This document shows positions 5,556-6,583 of a stretch of DNA of 6,583 bases, in pieces. Under the pieces are notes generated by a model. That model did not search any database. It was given only the letters and a program-made list of their open reading frames with translations, and was not told where the DNA came from. The stretch is from Sphingobacteriaceae bacterium (GTDB lineage: Bacteria; Bacteroidota; Bacteroidia; Sphingobacteriales; Sphingobacteriaceae). How positions within the stretch are numbered: position 1 is the first letter of the stretch; every line of letters begins with the position of its first letter. The position numbers and the translations under genes were made by a program. Location: NCBI GenBank assembly GCA_025450155.1, contig JANWIB010000040.1, positions 1 to 6,583 of the forward strand. Reading direction: 5' to 3'.

Positions 5556-6583
5556 ATGAATGTGAAGTTGAACCAGTTGGCCCGACAGTTAGAAGGCGAG
5601 TTATATCACGATAAAAAGATGCGCATTTTGTATGCTACCGATGCCTCTGCCTATCGTGAAATGCCGCTTGCTGTGGCTGTGCCGAAGACAGTAAACGACA
5701 TTAAAAAACTGATTGCTTTTGCTCGTTCTGAACAGACTTCTTTAATTCCCCGCACAGCAGGAACATCGTTGGCAGGGCAGGTGGTAGGTAATGGTATTGT
5801 AGTAGACGTTTCCAGGTATTTCACTCAAATTATTGAACTCAATACCGATAAAAACTGGGTTAGGGTACAGCCAGGGGTTATACGCGATGAACTAAATCTA
5901 TTTCTGAAACCACATCGTTTGTTTTTTGGCCCTGAAACCTCTACGGCTAACCGTGCCATGATTGGGGGAATGGTAGGCAATAACTCTTGTGGATCTAATT
6001 CGGTGGTGTATCGCAGCACCCGCGAACATGTACTGGAAGTAAAAGCCCTATTGAGCGATGGTTCGGAAGCCGAATTTAAAGCATTAGGCCTGGATGAATT
6101 TAACAGTAAATGCGAAGGCGAAACGCTGGAGGCAACTATCTATAAAACCCTTAGGCAGTTGTTAATGAATTACGATAACCAAACAGAAATCAGAAAAGAA
6201 TTTCCTAAGAAAAGTGTAGAACGCAGAAATACCGGTTATGCGGTAGATGTTTTATTAGAAACGGCACCTTTTACTGCCGGGGGGGAAGATTTTAACTTCT
6301 GTAAACTGATAGCCGGGTCGGAAGGCACACTGGCTCTTATTACCGAGATTAAATTAAATTTGATACCGCTTCCGCCAAAAGAAGCGGGTTTGCTATGTGT
6401 ACACTTTCATACTATTGACGAAGCCTTGCGGGCCAACCTGATTGCGTTGAAATATAAGCCCAGCGCCAGCGAATTGATTGATCATTATATTCTCGAATGC
6501 ACCAAAGATAATTTAGAACAAAAGCAGAACCGCTTTTTTGTACAGGGCGACCCTGGAGCTATATTGGTGATTGAATACGCACG
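5556..6583 (+). CDS. FAD-linked oxidoreductase, D-lactate dehydrogenase/GlcD type (3' partial)
   Basis: The first 342 residues of a flavoprotein that runs off the right edge. Residues 35-175 are the FAD-binding (PCMH-type) domain. PRTAGTSLAGQ at 65-75 is the loop that binds the FAD pyrophosphate. GPETST at 125-130 and MIGGMVGNNSCGSNS at 135-149 are the second conserved FAD-contacting block. Further family motifs are RRNTGY (223-228) and LIAGSEGTLALITE (251-264), leading into the C-terminal FAD-oxidase domain. The family oxidises 2-hydroxy acids such as D-lactate or glycolate to the keto acid and passes electrons to the respiratory chain. In Bacteroidota the same chain often continues into a C-terminal Fe-S/CCG domain, giving a protein of about 950-1000 residues; that part is not visible here. 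ATG 5556 is the first Met in a frame open from 5460, and conserved sequence (LYATDASAYREMPLAVA) begins about 24 residues later. Substrate is not determinable. Confidence 0.93.
   Translation, partial: MNVKLNQLARQLEGELYHDKKMRILYATDASAYREMPLAVAVPKTVNDIKKLIAFARSEQTSLIPRTAGTSLAGQVVGNGIVVDVSRYFTQIIELNTDKNWVRVQPGVIRDELNLFLKPHRLFFGPETSTANRAMIGGMVGNNSCGSNSVVYRSTREHVLEVKALLSDGSEAEFKALGLDEFNSKCEGETLEATIYKTLRQLLMNYDNQTEIRKEFPKKSVERRNTGYAVDVLLETAPFTAGGEDFNFCKLIAGSEGTLALITEIKLNLIPLPPKEAGLLCVHFHTIDEALRANLIALKYKPSASELIDHYILECTKDNLEQKQNRFFVQGDPGAILVIEYA

Noticed and set aside
6236..6256. A third copy of the pre-toxin repeat: ATGCGGTAGATGTTTTATTA in the FAD oxidoreductase gene resembles 1487-1507.
   Set aside because: The similarity covers only about 20 bases and falls in the normal RRNTGYAVDVLLE motif of the oxidoreductase family. 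It is a chance match.

Overview
The window looks like part of a Bacteroidota chromosome, most likely a Pedobacter-like member of the Sphingobacteriaceae. The evidence is indirect: AT-rich intergenic DNA, weak Shine-Dalgarno sites, a TAnnTTTG-type promoter element, a lipocalin-like SPII lipoprotein and a typical Bacteroidota signal peptide (SNA|Q). I had no database, so the genus is an inference.

Positions 1 to about 2840 are the 3' end of a polymorphic-toxin locus. A large toxin gene enters from the left. It has an unrecognised, relatively GC-rich trunk and ends in a clear barnase-type ribonuclease tip with every catalytic residue kept. Its stop codon overlaps the start of a barstar gene (ATGA), so toxin and antidote form a translationally coupled pair. 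A second, displaced module follows: an orphan toxin tip (1487-1888) whose first 26 codons repeat the pre-toxin segment of the main gene (68 of 78 bases identical), then a probable cognate immunity gene (1901-2266). A third module is decayed: only a frameshifted C-terminal tail is left (2281-2438), followed by an intact probable immunity gene (2448-2837). GC content falls sharply where the tip begins. Together these show a locus that swaps toxin tips and keeps the old antidotes.

Positions 2922-4712 encode a 596-residue exported protein that I cannot assign to a family. After it comes a frameshifted relic of an IS200/REP-associated-type transposase C-terminus (about 4788-4893) and a perfect 12-bp hairpin (4898-4934), probably the terminator of the minus-strand gene beyond it.

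Positions 4967-5407 (minus strand) encode a small lipocalin-like lipoprotein. A divergent intergenic region of about 150 bases separates it from a plus-strand FAD-linked oxidoreductase of the D-lactate dehydrogenase/GlcD type (5556 onward), which runs off the right edge. These right-hand genes look like ordinary chromosomal content and have no visible link to the toxin locus. No tRNA, rRNA or CRISPR array was seen, and no gene-free stretch exceeds 300 bases.
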